Assembly: GCF_001542815.1 (NCBI RefSeq)
Contig: NZ_CP006992.1
Coordinates: 402,501 to 466,500 of the forward strand
Direction: 5' to 3'
Origin: Methylobacterium sp. AMS5
GTDB lineage: Bacteria > Pseudomonadota > Alphaproteobacteria > Rhizobiales > Beijerinckiaceae
Length of the DNA stretch: 64,000 nt
A program made the position numbers and the translations under genes. A model generated the notes under the pieces. The model was not told the DNA's origin. It ran no database searches and saw only the letters and a list, made by a program, of their open reading frames with translations. Positions 36,612 to 44,793 of this stretch are shown here, in pieces (within the stretch, counting starts at the first letter, position 1; every line of letters starts with the position of its first letter).

Positions 36612-36664
36612 GTTTCAACGCGCTCTCTCACGCCGAACAGGCCTCCACTCCGGCGGAGAGCGCT
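36612..36664 (-). repeat. Dispersed repeat, family A copy 3
   Basis: On the minus strand reads AGCGCTCTCCGCCGGAGTGG, then CTGTTCGGCGTGAGAGAGCG and ends GTTGAAAC. It is the most diverged of the four A copies and lies inside the flagellar operon between fliE and flgG. Confidence 0.65.
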
Positions 36665-36684
36665 AGCCCGAAGGATCCCTCGCC

Positions 36685-37473
36685 ATGCGCGCGCTCGCCA
36701 TCGCCGCCACGGGCATGTCCGCCCAGCAGCTCAACCTCGAAGTCATCGCCAACAACATCGCCAACCTGAACACCACCGGCTTCAAGGGCGCGCGGGCCGA
36801 GTTCACCGATCTGCTCTATCAGGCCGAGCGGCAGCAGGGCGTGCCGAACCAAGCGGGCCAGGAGGCGGTGCCGGAGGGCGCGATGCTCGGCCTCGGGGTC
36901 CGCGCCGCCGCGATCCGCAACCTCCACCGGCAGGGCTCGCTGGCCAACACCGGCAACCAGCTCGATCTGGCGGTGAACGGGCGCGGCTACTTCCAGATCA
37001 CCAGCCCGGCGGGCGAGATCCATTACACCCGCGCAGGCTCGTTCAACAAGAACAACGCCGGCCAGCTCGTGACCATGGAAGGTTACGCGGTCGATCCCGC
37101 GATCCTGATCCCTCAGAACACCACGCAGGTGACGATCAACGAGTCCGGTCAGGTCTTCGCCAAGATCGACGGGCAGGTCGCGTTGCAGAATGTCGGCCAG
37201 TTGACGCTGGCCAACTTCGCCAACGATTCGGGCCTCGAACCGCTCGGCAACGGTCTCTACCGCGAGACCCCTGCCTCCGGCGCGCCCGTGGTCGGCAATC
37301 CCGGCGACGTGAGCTACGGCAAACTGCAGCAGGGCTATCTCGAAGGATCGAACGTCGATCCGGTGAAGGAGATCACCAGCCTCATCACGGCCCAGCGCGC
37401 CTTCGAGATGAACTCGAAGGTGATCCAGGCCGCCGACGAGATGGCCGGAACGGTCTCCAAGGGCATCCGCTGA
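36685..37473 (+). CDS. flgG: Flagellar distal rod protein FlgG
   Basis: A 262-residue distal rod protein. N-terminal [40 protein letters not shown] and the FlgG-specific GVPNQAGQ region are followed by [12 protein letters not shown] and the C-terminal [34 protein letters not shown]. Length is standard. Confidence 0.96.
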   Translation: MRALAIAATGMSAQQLNLEVIANNIANLNTTGFKGARAEFTDLLYQAERQQGVPNQAGQEAVPEGAMLGLGVRAAAIRNLHRQGSLANTGNQLDLAVNGRGYFQITSPAGEIHYTRAGSFNKNNAGQLVTMEGYAVDPAILIPQNTTQVTINESGQVFAKIDGQVALQNVGQLTLANFANDSGLEPLGNGLYRETPASGAPVVGNPGDVSYGKLQQGYLEGSNVDPVKEITSLITAQRAFEMNSKVIQAADEMAGTVSKGIR

Positions 37474-37551
37474 CACGCGCGGCGTCCAAGTCGGCGTCCC
37501 TTTGCGCATCCTCTTGCGCGTCTTCCCCTCCTCCTTCGGCGCGAGCCCCCC

Positions 37552-38061
37552 ATGCCCCGCAAGACCTTCGTCCGCGGCCTCGTGCTCGTCGCCCTCGCGG
37601 CCGGCTCGGCGCAACCCATCGCTCCGGCACAGGCCGTCGAGGGCATGGCGGTCGAGGGCATGGCGAATGCCGAACTCATGCTGCCGGTGCCGACCGTCAC
37701 GATCTATCCCGGCGACACGATCAAGGACTCGATGCTGCGGATGCAGGCTTATCCCGCGACCTACCGGGCGCGCACGGCGGTCATCGATGCCTCCGCCGCG
37801 ATCGCCGGCCGGGTCGCCCGGCGGATGCTGCTGCCGGGTGAGCCGGTGCCGGTCAACGCCGTGGACGATCCCCGCCTCGTGAGCCGGGGCGCGCCGACGC
37901 AGATGATCTTCGAGGAGAACGGCCTCGTCATCACCGCGGTCGGAGCGCCGCTTCAGAACGGCGGCCTCGGCGAGACGATCCGCGTGCGCAACACCGACAC
38001 CAACCGCATCATCCTCGGCACGGTGATGGCCGACGGCCGCATCCGGATCGGCGCGCAATGA
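37552..38061 (+). CDS. flgA: Flagellar P-ring assembly chaperone FlgA
   Basis: A 169-residue periplasmic protein, the short form found in rhizobia. The signal peptide ends near APAQA; a small duplication (VEGMAVEGMA) follows. The SAF-like part has LLPGEPVPVNAVDDPRLVSRG and the C-terminus GETIRVRNTDTNRIILGTV, the typical FlgA tail. The TGA overlaps the flgI ATG. Confidence 0.92.
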   Translation: MPRKTFVRGLVLVALAAGSAQPIAPAQAVEGMAVEGMANAELMLPVPTVTIYPGDTIKDSMLRMQAYPATYRARTAVIDASAAIAGRVARRMLLPGEPVPVNAVDDPRLVSRGAPTQMIFEENGLVITAVGAPLQNGGLGETIRVRNTDTNRIILGTVMADGRIRIGAQ

Positions 38062-39185
38062 CCCGCCGCCTGCTCCTCGCTGTGCTGCTCGGACTGCTCA
38101 CCGGCCTTGGCTTTGCCGTCATGACCGGCCCGGTTTTCGCCGCCGGCACCCGCATCAAGGACATCGCGACGCTCAAGGGCGTGCGCGACAACCAGCTCTT
38201 CGGCTACGGCCTCGTCACCGGCCTCCAGGGCACCGGCGACACCCTGCGCAACGCGCAGTTCACCGAGCAATCGCTGCAATCGCTGCTCGACCGGCTCGGC
38301 ATCAACGTGCGCGACGCCCGCCTGCGCACCCGCAACATCGCGGCCGTGATGGTCACCGCCGACCTGCCGCCCTATACCGGCACCGGCTCGCGCATCGACG
38401 TGACCGTCACCTCCATGGGCGACGCCACCTCGCTGCGCGGCGGCACCCTGCTGATGACCTCGCTCACCGGCGGCGACGGCCTCGTCTACGCGGCGGCGCA
38501 GGGGCCGCTCGCGGTCTCCGGCTTCTCGGTGCAGGGCCAGGCCGAGCAGCTGACGCAAGGCGTGCCGACCGCGGGCCGCATCCCGAACGGCGCGATGATC
38601 GAGCGCGAGGTGCCCGGCACCTTCCGCGATCTGCCCGAACTCGTGTTCGAGCTGAAGAACCCCGACTTCAAGACCGCGACACAGATCTCCGACGCGATCA
38701 ACACCTGGTCGCTCGGCGCCTTCGGCCGTCGCATCGCCAGCGCGCGGGACCAGCGCGCCGTGGTGGTGATGCGCGGGCGCCAGATGGCCCAGACCCGGCT
38801 CGTGGCGCAGATCGGCGATCTGACGATCCAGCCCGACACGCCGGCCCGCGTCGTCGTGGACCAGCGCACCGGCACCGTCGTGATCGGGCGCAACGTGACG
38901 ATCTCCACGGTCGCGGTCACCCACGGCAACCTCACGGTGCGGGTCACCGAGGCGCCGGAGGTGTCGCAGCCCGAGCCCTTCTCCAACGGCCAGACCACGG
39001 TGGTGCCGCGCACGGAGGTCTCGGCGCGCGAGGAGCGCGGCAAGCTCGCCATCCTCGGCGGCTCCGATCTCCAGACGCTGGTGCGCGGGCTCAATCAGGT
39101 CGGGCTGAAGCCGACCGACATCATCGCGATCCTGCAGGCGGTGAAGACCGCCGGCGCCCTCCAGGCGGAGCTTGTGGTGCAGTGA
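38058..39185 (+). CDS. flgI: Flagellar P-ring protein FlgI
   Basis: A 375-residue periplasmic P-ring subunit with signal peptide ending VFAAG. Core motifs are RIKDIATLKGVRDNQLFGYGLVTGLQGTGDT, NIAAVMVTADLP, VTVTSMGDATSLRGGTLLMT and the C-terminal GLNQVGLKPTDIIAILQAVKTAGALQAELVVQ. Overlaps both neighbours by four bases. Confidence 0.96.
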   Translation: MTRRLLLAVLLGLLTGLGFAVMTGPVFAAGTRIKDIATLKGVRDNQLFGYGLVTGLQGTGDTLRNAQFTEQSLQSLLDRLGINVRDARLRTRNIAAVMVTADLPPYTGTGSRIDVTVTSMGDATSLRGGTLLMTSLTGGDGLVYAAAQGPLAVSGFSVQGQAEQLTQGVPTAGRIPNGAMIEREVPGTFRDLPELVFELKNPDFKTATQISDAINTWSLGAFGRRIASARDQRAVVVMRGRQMAQTRLVAQIGDLTIQPDTPARVVVDQRTGTVVIGRNVTISTVAVTHGNLTVRVTEAPEVSQPEPFSNGQTTVVPRTEVSAREERGKLAILGGSDLQTLVRGLNQVGLKPTDIIAILQAVKTAGALQAELVVQ

Positions 39186-39769
39186 TGAACGGGACGCTGC
39201 GCATCGCCCTGTGCTGGCTCGCGCTCGGTGGAACCGCACTCGCGGCCGGCGGCGAGCATGCCGACCCGGCCAAGGACGCCGCGATGCGGGCGCTCGCCAC
39301 CCGCGACGCACCGAGGGAGGTCACGGCCCAGGACTTCGTCGCCAAGGAGCCGGCCAAGTCCGGCTACTGCGCCAACATCGCGGACGCTGCCGCCGATGCC
39401 CGCTTCGCGTGGCAGAAGGAACAGCTCGCGACCATGGAGCGGCAGGTCGAGGAGCGCATCAAGCTCCTCGAAGAGAAGCGGGCCGAGTACGAGGCGTGGC
39501 TCAAGCGCCGCAACGAGTTCCTGGCCAAGGCCGACGAGAGCGTGGTCGCGGTCTACGCCAAGATGCGGCCCGACGCGGCGGCGCTCCAGCTCGCCAACAT
39601 GCCCGACGAGGCGGCTGCCGCCCTGCTGACCAAGCTCAACGCCCGCACCGCGAGCGCCATCCTCTCCGAGATGGAGGCGGCCCGTGCCGCCGGTCTCGCC
39701 CGTGCGATGTCGGAATCGGGCCGCAAGGACGCGACCGCTCCGGCCGTCAAGAAGAACCAGAGGTCGTGA
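39182..39769 (+). CDS. motE: MotE family flagellar protein
   Basis: A 195-residue exported protein with a signal peptide (MNGTLRIALCWLALGGTALAAG). Residues 75-120 form a coiled coil (QLATMERQVEERIKLLEEKRAEYEAWLKRR). The C-terminal MRPDAAALQLANMPDEAAAALLTKLNARTASAILSEME is the MgtE-N-like repeat of MotE. In rhizobia MotE helps fold or place the periplasmic motor protein MotC, which is encoded 7 kb on. Start may be 39182 or 39185. Confidence 0.88.
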   Translation: MMNGTLRIALCWLALGGTALAAGGEHADPAKDAAMRALATRDAPREVTAQDFVAKEPAKSGYCANIADAAADARFAWQKEQLATMERQVEERIKLLEEKRAEYEAWLKRRNEFLAKADESVVAVYAKMRPDAAALQLANMPDEAAAALLTKLNARTASAILSEMEAARAAGLARAMSESGRKDATAPAVKKNQRS

Positions 39770-40476
39770 TGCGCCCCTCCTCCGCCGCCGTGGCCGTGCT
39801 GGCCCTCTCGCTCGGCGCCTGCCAGAGCGATCTCGACCGGCTCGGCCGCCCGCCGCTGCTGACGCCGATCGGCACCGGGCTGAACGCGCCGCGCGAGCCG
39901 CTGCCGACCTCCTTCGGCGCGCTCGGCCCGCGCCACAGCTACCACTCGACCTGGAGCCCGGCGAGCGCCGCGCTCTACCAGGATCCGCGCGCCCGCGACG
40001 TCGGCGACGTCATCACGGTCAGCATCGCCATCAACGACAAGGCGCAGTTCGACAACGCGAGCGAACGCGGTCGCAGCCAGAAGAGCAGCCTCGGCTTCGA
40101 TTTCGGCTACGGCATCTCGGGCCTCAAGGACACGGCGACCGCCGATACCGGCATCCGCTCCGGCACCGAGACCAAGGGCCAGGGCTCGATCGACCGCAAG
40201 GAATCGCTCAGCCTCTCGGTTGCGGCGGTGGTCACCGAGGTGCTGCCCAACGGCAACGTGTTGATCTCGGGCTCGCAGGAAGTGCGGGTCAACAACGAGG
40301 TCCGTGTGCTCGAAGTCGCCGGCATCGTCCGCCCGCGGGACATCTCGCGCAAGAACACCATCGATTACGACAAGATCGCCGAGGCGCGCATCTCCTACGG
40401 CGGGCGCGGGCGCATCACCGACGTGCAGGGCCCGAGCCTGGGCCAGCGGGTCTTCGAGACCGTCGCGCCGTTCTGA
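39769..40476 (+). CDS. flgH: Flagellar L-ring lipoprotein FlgH
   Basis: A 235-residue outer-membrane lipoprotein with lipobox LSLGAC (Cys about 18). Core: DPRARDVGDVITVSIAINDKAQFDN, the beta-barrel region with KGQGSIDRKESLSLSVAAVV, EVLPNGNVLISGSQEVRVNNE and VAGIVRPRDISRKNTI. Its ATG shares one base with the motE TGA. Confidence 0.96.
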   Translation: MRPSSAAVAVLALSLGACQSDLDRLGRPPLLTPIGTGLNAPREPLPTSFGALGPRHSYHSTWSPASAALYQDPRARDVGDVITVSIAINDKAQFDNASERGRSQKSSLGFDFGYGISGLKDTATADTGIRSGTETKGQGSIDRKESLSLSVAAVVTEVLPNGNVLISGSQEVRVNNEVRVLEVAGIVRPRDISRKNTIDYDKIAEARISYGGRGRITDVQGPSLGQRVFETVAPF

Positions 40477-40556
40477 CGGCACGCCCCGAGCGCGCCTGCG
40501 CGAACGCCCCCGTTCGCCACGAGCGCGACCGCGCGCCGCCGCCGATGCGGCGAACC

Positions 40557-40581
40557 GCTCTCACCGCGAAGCGATGAGAGC
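40557..40581. other. Hairpin in the flgH-fliL leader
   Basis: GCTCTCACCGC and GCGATGAGAGC pair over 11 bases with one mismatch around a GAA loop, five bases before the fliL ribosome site (CAGGAG). There is no T-run. It could slow translation or decay of the downstream message; this is inference. Confidence 0.4.
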
Positions 40582-40599
40582 GAACCCAGGAGAATCGAG

Positions 40600-41082
40600 A
40601 TGGCAGACGCCAAGGACTCCAAGAAGGGCGGCAAGGGCTGGATCGGGGCGCTCGCCCTCGTCACGCTGGTCGCCGTCGGCACCGGGGGCGGGCTCGGCGT
40701 CTACCTGCTCGGCAGCGTCGAGAAGTCGGTCGACCTCAAGCAACGCGAGGAGGCCGGCAAGGCGGTGAAGGTGCTCAACTACACCGGCGACCTGTCCTTG
40801 CGCAGCGTCGGCTCGGTGGTGGCCAACCTCGCCGAGCCGGCCGATTCCTGGGTGCGCATCGAATCCTCGGTCGTGTTTCAGGCCGGGGCGCTGCCGAACC
40901 CGGATGTGTCGCTCGCCGAGATCCGCGCCGACGCGCTGGCCTATCTGCGCACCCTGTCGATGGCGCAGATCGAGGGCGCGAGCGGCCTCCAGCACCTGCG
41001 CGAGGATCTGAACGAGCGCGTTGCGATCCGCACCAAGGGGGCGGTGCGCGAGTTCATCGTCGAATCGCTGGTGGTGCAATGA
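40600..41082 (+). CDS. fliL: Flagellar basal body protein FliL
   Basis: A 160-residue single-pass inner-membrane protein around the stator and MS-ring. The membrane helix is GWIGALALVTLVAVGTGGGLGVYLL (about 11-35); the periplasmic domain ends GLQHLREDLNERVAIRTKGAVREFIVESLVVQ, typical of FliL. TGA overlaps the fliP ATG. Confidence 0.93.
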   Translation: MADAKDSKKGGKGWIGALALVTLVAVGTGGGLGVYLLGSVEKSVDLKQREEAGKAVKVLNYTGDLSLRSVGSVVANLAEPADSWVRIESSVVFQAGALPNPDVSLAEIRADALAYLRTLSMAQIEGASGLQHLREDLNERVAIRTKGAVREFIVESLVVQ

Positions 41083-41858
41083 GCGGTCGGATGGTTCGGC
41101 GCCTCGCGCTGACCGGGGTCGTCCTGGCTCTCACCGCCACCGCGGCCCTGGCGCAGGGTGCCTCGCCCGGCGGCGTCACCGGCGTGCCCGGCCTCGACGC
41201 GCTGCTGCCGCCCGGCAACGGGGCGGCATCCGGGCGCATCATCCAGCTCGTCGCGCTGCTCACCGTCCTGTCGCTGGCGCCGGGCCTGCTCGTGATGGTG
41301 ACGAGCTTCACGCGTTTCGCCGTCGCGTTCTCGTTCCTGCGCTCGGGGCTGGGCCTGCAGAGCACGCCGGCCAACCTGTTCCTCGTCTCGCTCGCCCTGT
41401 TCATGACCTTCTACGTCATGGCGCCGACCTTCGACCGCGCCTGGAACGAGGGCGTGAAGCCGCTCCAGGAGAACCGCATCGGCGAGGAGGAGGCGTTCGG
41501 CAAGATCGTCGAGCCGTTCCGCGAGTTCATGACCCAGCACGTGCGCCCGAAGGACCTTCAGACCTTCACGGATCTGGCGAGCCGCAATTTCCCCAAGGCC
41601 GAGGCCGGCGAGAAGATCGACCTGCGCATCCTGATCCCCGCCTTCATGATCTCCGAGCTGCGCCGGGGCTTCGAGATCGGCTTCCTGATCGTGCTGCCCT
41701 TCCTCGTCATCGACATCATCGTCTCCACCATCGTGATGTCGATGGGCATGATGATGCTGCCGCCGACGGTGATCTCGCTGCCGTTCAAGGTGCTGTTCTT
41801 CATCCTGATCGACGGCTGGAACCTTTTGGTGAGTGGGCTGGTCCGATCGTTCTTCTGA
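41079..41858 (+). CDS. fliP: Flagellar export gate protein FliP
   Basis: A 259-residue gate protein of the type III export apparatus. A cleaved signal peptide (RRLALTGVVLALTATAALAQG) is followed by LSLAPGLLVMVTSFTRFAVAFSFLRSGLGLQ, the periplasmic loop, LIPAFMISELRRGFEIGFLI and MGMMMLPPTVISLPFKVLFFILIDGW. fliQ and fliR are not adjacent. Confidence 0.96.
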   Translation: MSGRMVRRLALTGVVLALTATAALAQGASPGGVTGVPGLDALLPPGNGAASGRIIQLVALLTVLSLAPGLLVMVTSFTRFAVAFSFLRSGLGLQSTPANLFLVSLALFMTFYVMAPTFDRAWNEGVKPLQENRIGEEEAFGKIVEPFREFMTQHVRPKDLQTFTDLASRNFPKAEAGEKIDLRILIPAFMISELRRGFEIGFLIVLPFLVIDIIVSTIVMSMGMMMLPPTVISLPFKVLFFILIDGWNLLVSGLVRSFF

Positions 41859-41865
41859 AGCGGAG

Positions 41866-42267
41866 CAAGGCGCGGTAGGCCCGCCGTTCGGTCTCGGCCC
41901 GGACCGTCGTGGCGTGCATCTGCAGCAGGTCGCGGCGCGTCAGCAGCCCGACCAGGGCGCCGCTCTCCGGATCGGTGACGACGAGACGGCCCTGGCCCTT
42001 CTCGGTCATGACGTCGAGGGCGTGGGCCACCACGTCGCCGGGATGGACGGCCGCGAGCGGCGCGCCCTCCCGACGCCCGAGCCTTTCCTCGCCGCGGCCC
42101 CCGTCCAGAGCCAAGTGCGGGCCCTGCCCGCGCGTGGCGAGGCCGACGGGGCGGCGCGCGGCGTCGAGCACCGGATAGGCCTGATGCCGCCCGGCCTCCA
42201 TCGCAGCGATGGCGTCGGCGAGGTGTGCCCTCGCATCGAGCACGTCCACCTCACGGGATCCCGGCAC
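41866..42267 (-). pseudogene. Remnant of a ClC-type channel C-terminus (two CBS domains)
   Basis: The minus-strand translation of this gap reads like the end of a ClC chloride channel. CBS1 is VDVLDARAHLADAIAAMEAG, YPVLDAARRPVGLATR; CBS2 is PLAAVHPGDVVAHALDVMTE, GRLVVTDPESGALVGLLTRRDLL, ending QMHATTVRAETERRAYRAL. No membrane domain remains and no plausible start is seen; the frame runs on into the complement of fliF. It fills the space between fliP and fliF, so the flagellar block may have been joined here over an older gene. An intact small CBS protein is less likely. Confidence 0.6.
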
Positions 42268-42363
42268 CGCACGCGGACGTGTCGCGTCGCAATCCCCGCG
42301 CAAGGCTGAGCCCTCATTCAGGCTGGCGACGCGTGTCAGGTCGCGGGCGGGATTGGTCCAGGG

Positions 42364-44055
42364 ATGTTCGGTCGCGAGCAAGCCGAAAGATTGTGGAACA
42401 ACATCGTCGATCTCGGCGCGAGGCGGCTGATCGCCCTCGGGCTGGTCGGCCTTCTGGTGTTTCTCGGCGTCGGTGTCGGCGCCTACTATCTCAGCCGTCC
42501 GGCGCAGGAGACGCTCTATACGGGGCTGTCGCGCGAGGACGTCGGGCGCATCGGCGGCGTGCTCAAGGACAACGGCATCCCCTTCGACGTGTCCTCCGAC
42601 GGCACGGCGGTGCTGGTCTCCTTCGGTCACACCGCGCAGGCGCGGATGCTGCTCGCCGAGAAGGGCCTGCCGCAGAGCTCCAAGTCCGGCTACGAGCTGT
42701 TCAACGATCTCGGCTCGCTCGGCATGACCTCCTTCATGCAGGAGGTGACCCGCGTGCGGGCGCTCGAAGGCGAGATCGCTCGCACCATCCAGGGCATGAA
42801 GGGCGTGCGCGCCGCCCGCGTCCACTTGGTGCTTCCCGACCGCGGCTCGTTCCGCCGCGATCAGCAGCCGGCCTCCGCCTCCGTGGTGGTGCGCACCGAG
42901 CCCGCCGACGACGTCTCCGGCGCGCAGGCGATCCGCCAGCTCGTCGCCTCGGCGATCCCCGGCATGAAGCCCGACCGCGTCACCGTGATCGGCTCGGAGG
43001 GCACGGTGCTGCTCGCGGGCGACGACGCCGGCACGGCGCCCACCGGCAAGATGGCGACGCTGGAGAAGTCGGTGAGCCGCGAGATGCAGGACAACATCCG
43101 CCGCACGCTCGCGCCCTATCTCGGCGTCGGCAATTTCGAGATCAGCGTCGCGACCCAGCTCAACACCGACAAGACGAGCACCAACGAGACGATCTTCAAC
43201 CCCGACCAGCGGGTGGAGCGCTCGGTGCGCTCGGTGCGCGAGAGCGAAAACGCGCAGAACCGCAACAGCCAGCGCCCGACCAGCGCGCAGGAGAACCTGC
43301 CCGACCAGCGCACCCGCTCGGACGGCAACGACCAGTCGAGCAACGAAACCTCGAAGAAGGAGGATCTCACCAATTACGAGATCTCCCAGAAGACGGTCCA
43401 GACGGTGAGCGACGGCTACGCCATCCGCCGCCTCTCGGTCGCGGTACTGGTCAACCGCTCGCGGCTGACCGCGCTTGCCGGGCCCGACGACAAGGCCAGC
43501 CTCGACAAGCAGATCGCCGAGATCGAGGAACTGGTGGGCTCGGCCGCGGGCTTCAGCAAGGAGCGCGGCGACACGATCAAGGTCGCGGCGGTCGGCTTCG
43601 TCAACGACGGTCAGGCGATGGAGCCGGTGCCGCCGCTCTCGCTCAGCGACGTGATGATGAAGCAGTCGGGCACGCTCATCAACGCGGCGACGATCCTCGT
43701 CGTGGCGGGCCTGCTGATCTGGTTCGGCCTGCGTCCGGCCCTGCGCGCGATCCTGGCGACGCCCGAGACCGCTCAGAGCGAAGTCGCGGCGCTCGCCGGT
43801 CCCGAGGGCGTGCCCGCGCTCGCGGCCGGCATGGCGGCCGACGGCACGATGGCCCTGGCCGCACCGGGTGCAGCGCTTCCCGGCTCCGGCGAGGCGGCCA
43901 AGCTCCCCGCGCCGGGCGTCGCCGGCCTGCTGGAGGAACTGGAGGACAAGATGGCCCGCTCGCCGCAGAAGCGGCTGGAGCAGCTCATCGACATCGACGA
44001 GGAGCAGGTCGCAGCCGTGCTCAAGCGCTGGCTCATGCGTGAGGAGGCGGCGTGA
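42364..44055 (+). CDS. fliF: Flagellar MS-ring protein FliF
   Basis: A 563-residue MS-ring subunit. Membrane helices near residues 18-42 (LIALGLVGLLVFLGVGVGAYYLS) and 440-465 (INAATILVVAGLLIWFGLRPAL) flank the ring-building motifs: YTGLSREDVGRIGGVLKDNGIPF, GMTSFMQEVTRVRALEGEIART and RAARVHLVLPDRGSF. The C-terminal EDKMARSPQKRLEQLIDIDEEQVAAVLKRWL binds FliG. The ATG overlaps nothing; the ClC remnant precedes it. Confidence 0.96.
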   Translation: MFGREQAERLWNNIVDLGARRLIALGLVGLLVFLGVGVGAYYLSRPAQETLYTGLSREDVGRIGGVLKDNGIPFDVSSDGTAVLVSFGHTAQARMLLAEKGLPQSSKSGYELFNDLGSLGMTSFMQEVTRVRALEGEIARTIQGMKGVRAARVHLVLPDRGSFRRDQQPASASVVVRTEPADDVSGAQAIRQLVASAIPGMKPDRVTVIGSEGTVLLAGDDAGTAPTGKMATLEKSVSREMQDNIRRTLAPYLGVGNFEISVATQLNTDKTSTNETIFNPDQRVERSVRSVRESENAQNRNSQRPTSAQENLPDQRTRSDGNDQSSNETSKKEDLTNYEISQKTVQTVSDGYAIRRLSVAVLVNRSRLTALAGPDDKASLDKQIAEIEELVGSAAGFSKERGDTIKVAAVGFVNDGQAMEPVPPLSLSDVMMKQSGTLINAATILVVAGLLIWFGLRPALRAILATPETAQSEVAALAGPEGVPALAAGMAADGTMALAAPGAALPGSGEAAKLPAPGVAGLLEELEDKMARSPQKRLEQLIDIDEEQVAAVLKRWLMREEAA

Positions 44056-44792
44056 TGGACGCGGTGCTCGCCCGCTACCTGCCGGACTTCTCCGCCCCTC
44101 CCCCGCCGCCCGCGGCGCTCTCGGCGCTCTCGGGCGAGCCGGATTTTTCGGGGGCGTGGTTCCGCGCGCCCGCCGCCGCGGAGCCCATCGCACCGGCTCC
44201 GGCCGAAATCCAGGCCGCGCTCGAACCCTTCCTGCCCCGCACCGCCGCGGCCACCCTGCGGCCGGCAGAGGATCGCGAGGCGCTGATCGCCGCCGCCGAG
44301 GTACGCGGGCGCGAACAGGGCCGGGCCGAGGCGCTGGAAGAGTGGTCGGCGCAAGCTGCGCTCGAGCGCGCGGCGCAGCAGGCCCTCTTCGAGGAGGGAT
44401 TGGCGCAAGCCCGCCGCGACTGGACCGAGGCGCAGGGCGAGATCCTGGCGCAAGGCTTCGTCGCGGCCATGCAGGCGCTCGACGCCACGCTCTCGGACCG
44501 GGTCGCGCGGCTGATCGCGCCGGTCCTGGGCCAGGCGCTGCAGCGGCAGGCGCTGGATGAACTCGGCGCCGCCCTCAAGCGCATCCTGGCCGAGCCGCAG
44601 CAGGCCGCGGTGCAGGTGCGCGGGCCGGACGATCTGATCGCGGCGCTCGCCGCACGGTTCGGCGGCTCGACCGGGATCGCTTTTGAGGCGGCCGAGGGGC
44701 CGGAGGTGACGGTGCGCGCCGGCGAGACCGTGATCGAGACCGAACTCGCGGCCTGGAGCCGCCTGATCACCGCCGCGATCGCGGAGGCGTAA
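44052..44792 (+). CDS. FliH-like flagellar assembly protein
   Basis: A 246-residue protein with a disordered Pro/Ala-rich start (PDFSAPPPPPAALS), a long Ala/Glu/Gln-rich coiled coil (about 85-150, AAEVRGREQGRAEALEEWSAQAALERAAQQALFEEGLAQARRDW region) and a C-terminal alpha/beta domain (VRAGETVIETELAAWSRLI). This is the layout of FliH, the regulator of the FliI ATPase, but sequence motifs are weak. It is coupled to fliF by ATGA and two bases ahead of motB. Confidence 0.65.
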   Translation: MMDAVLARYLPDFSAPPPPPAALSALSGEPDFSGAWFRAPAAAEPIAPAPAEIQAALEPFLPRTAAATLRPAEDREALIAAAEVRGREQGRAEALEEWSAQAALERAAQQALFEEGLAQARRDWTEAQGEILAQGFVAAMQALDATLSDRVARLIAPVLGQALQRQALDELGAALKRILAEPQQAAVQVRGPDDLIAALAARFGGSTGIAFEAAEGPEVTVRAGETVIETELAAWSRLITAAIAEA

Positions 44793-44793
44793 G

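Noticed and set aside
42268..44193. Minus-strand frame across fliF
   Set aside because: Shadow of fliF. Only its lower-coordinate end, in the fliP-fliF gap, shows real CBS-domain sequence.
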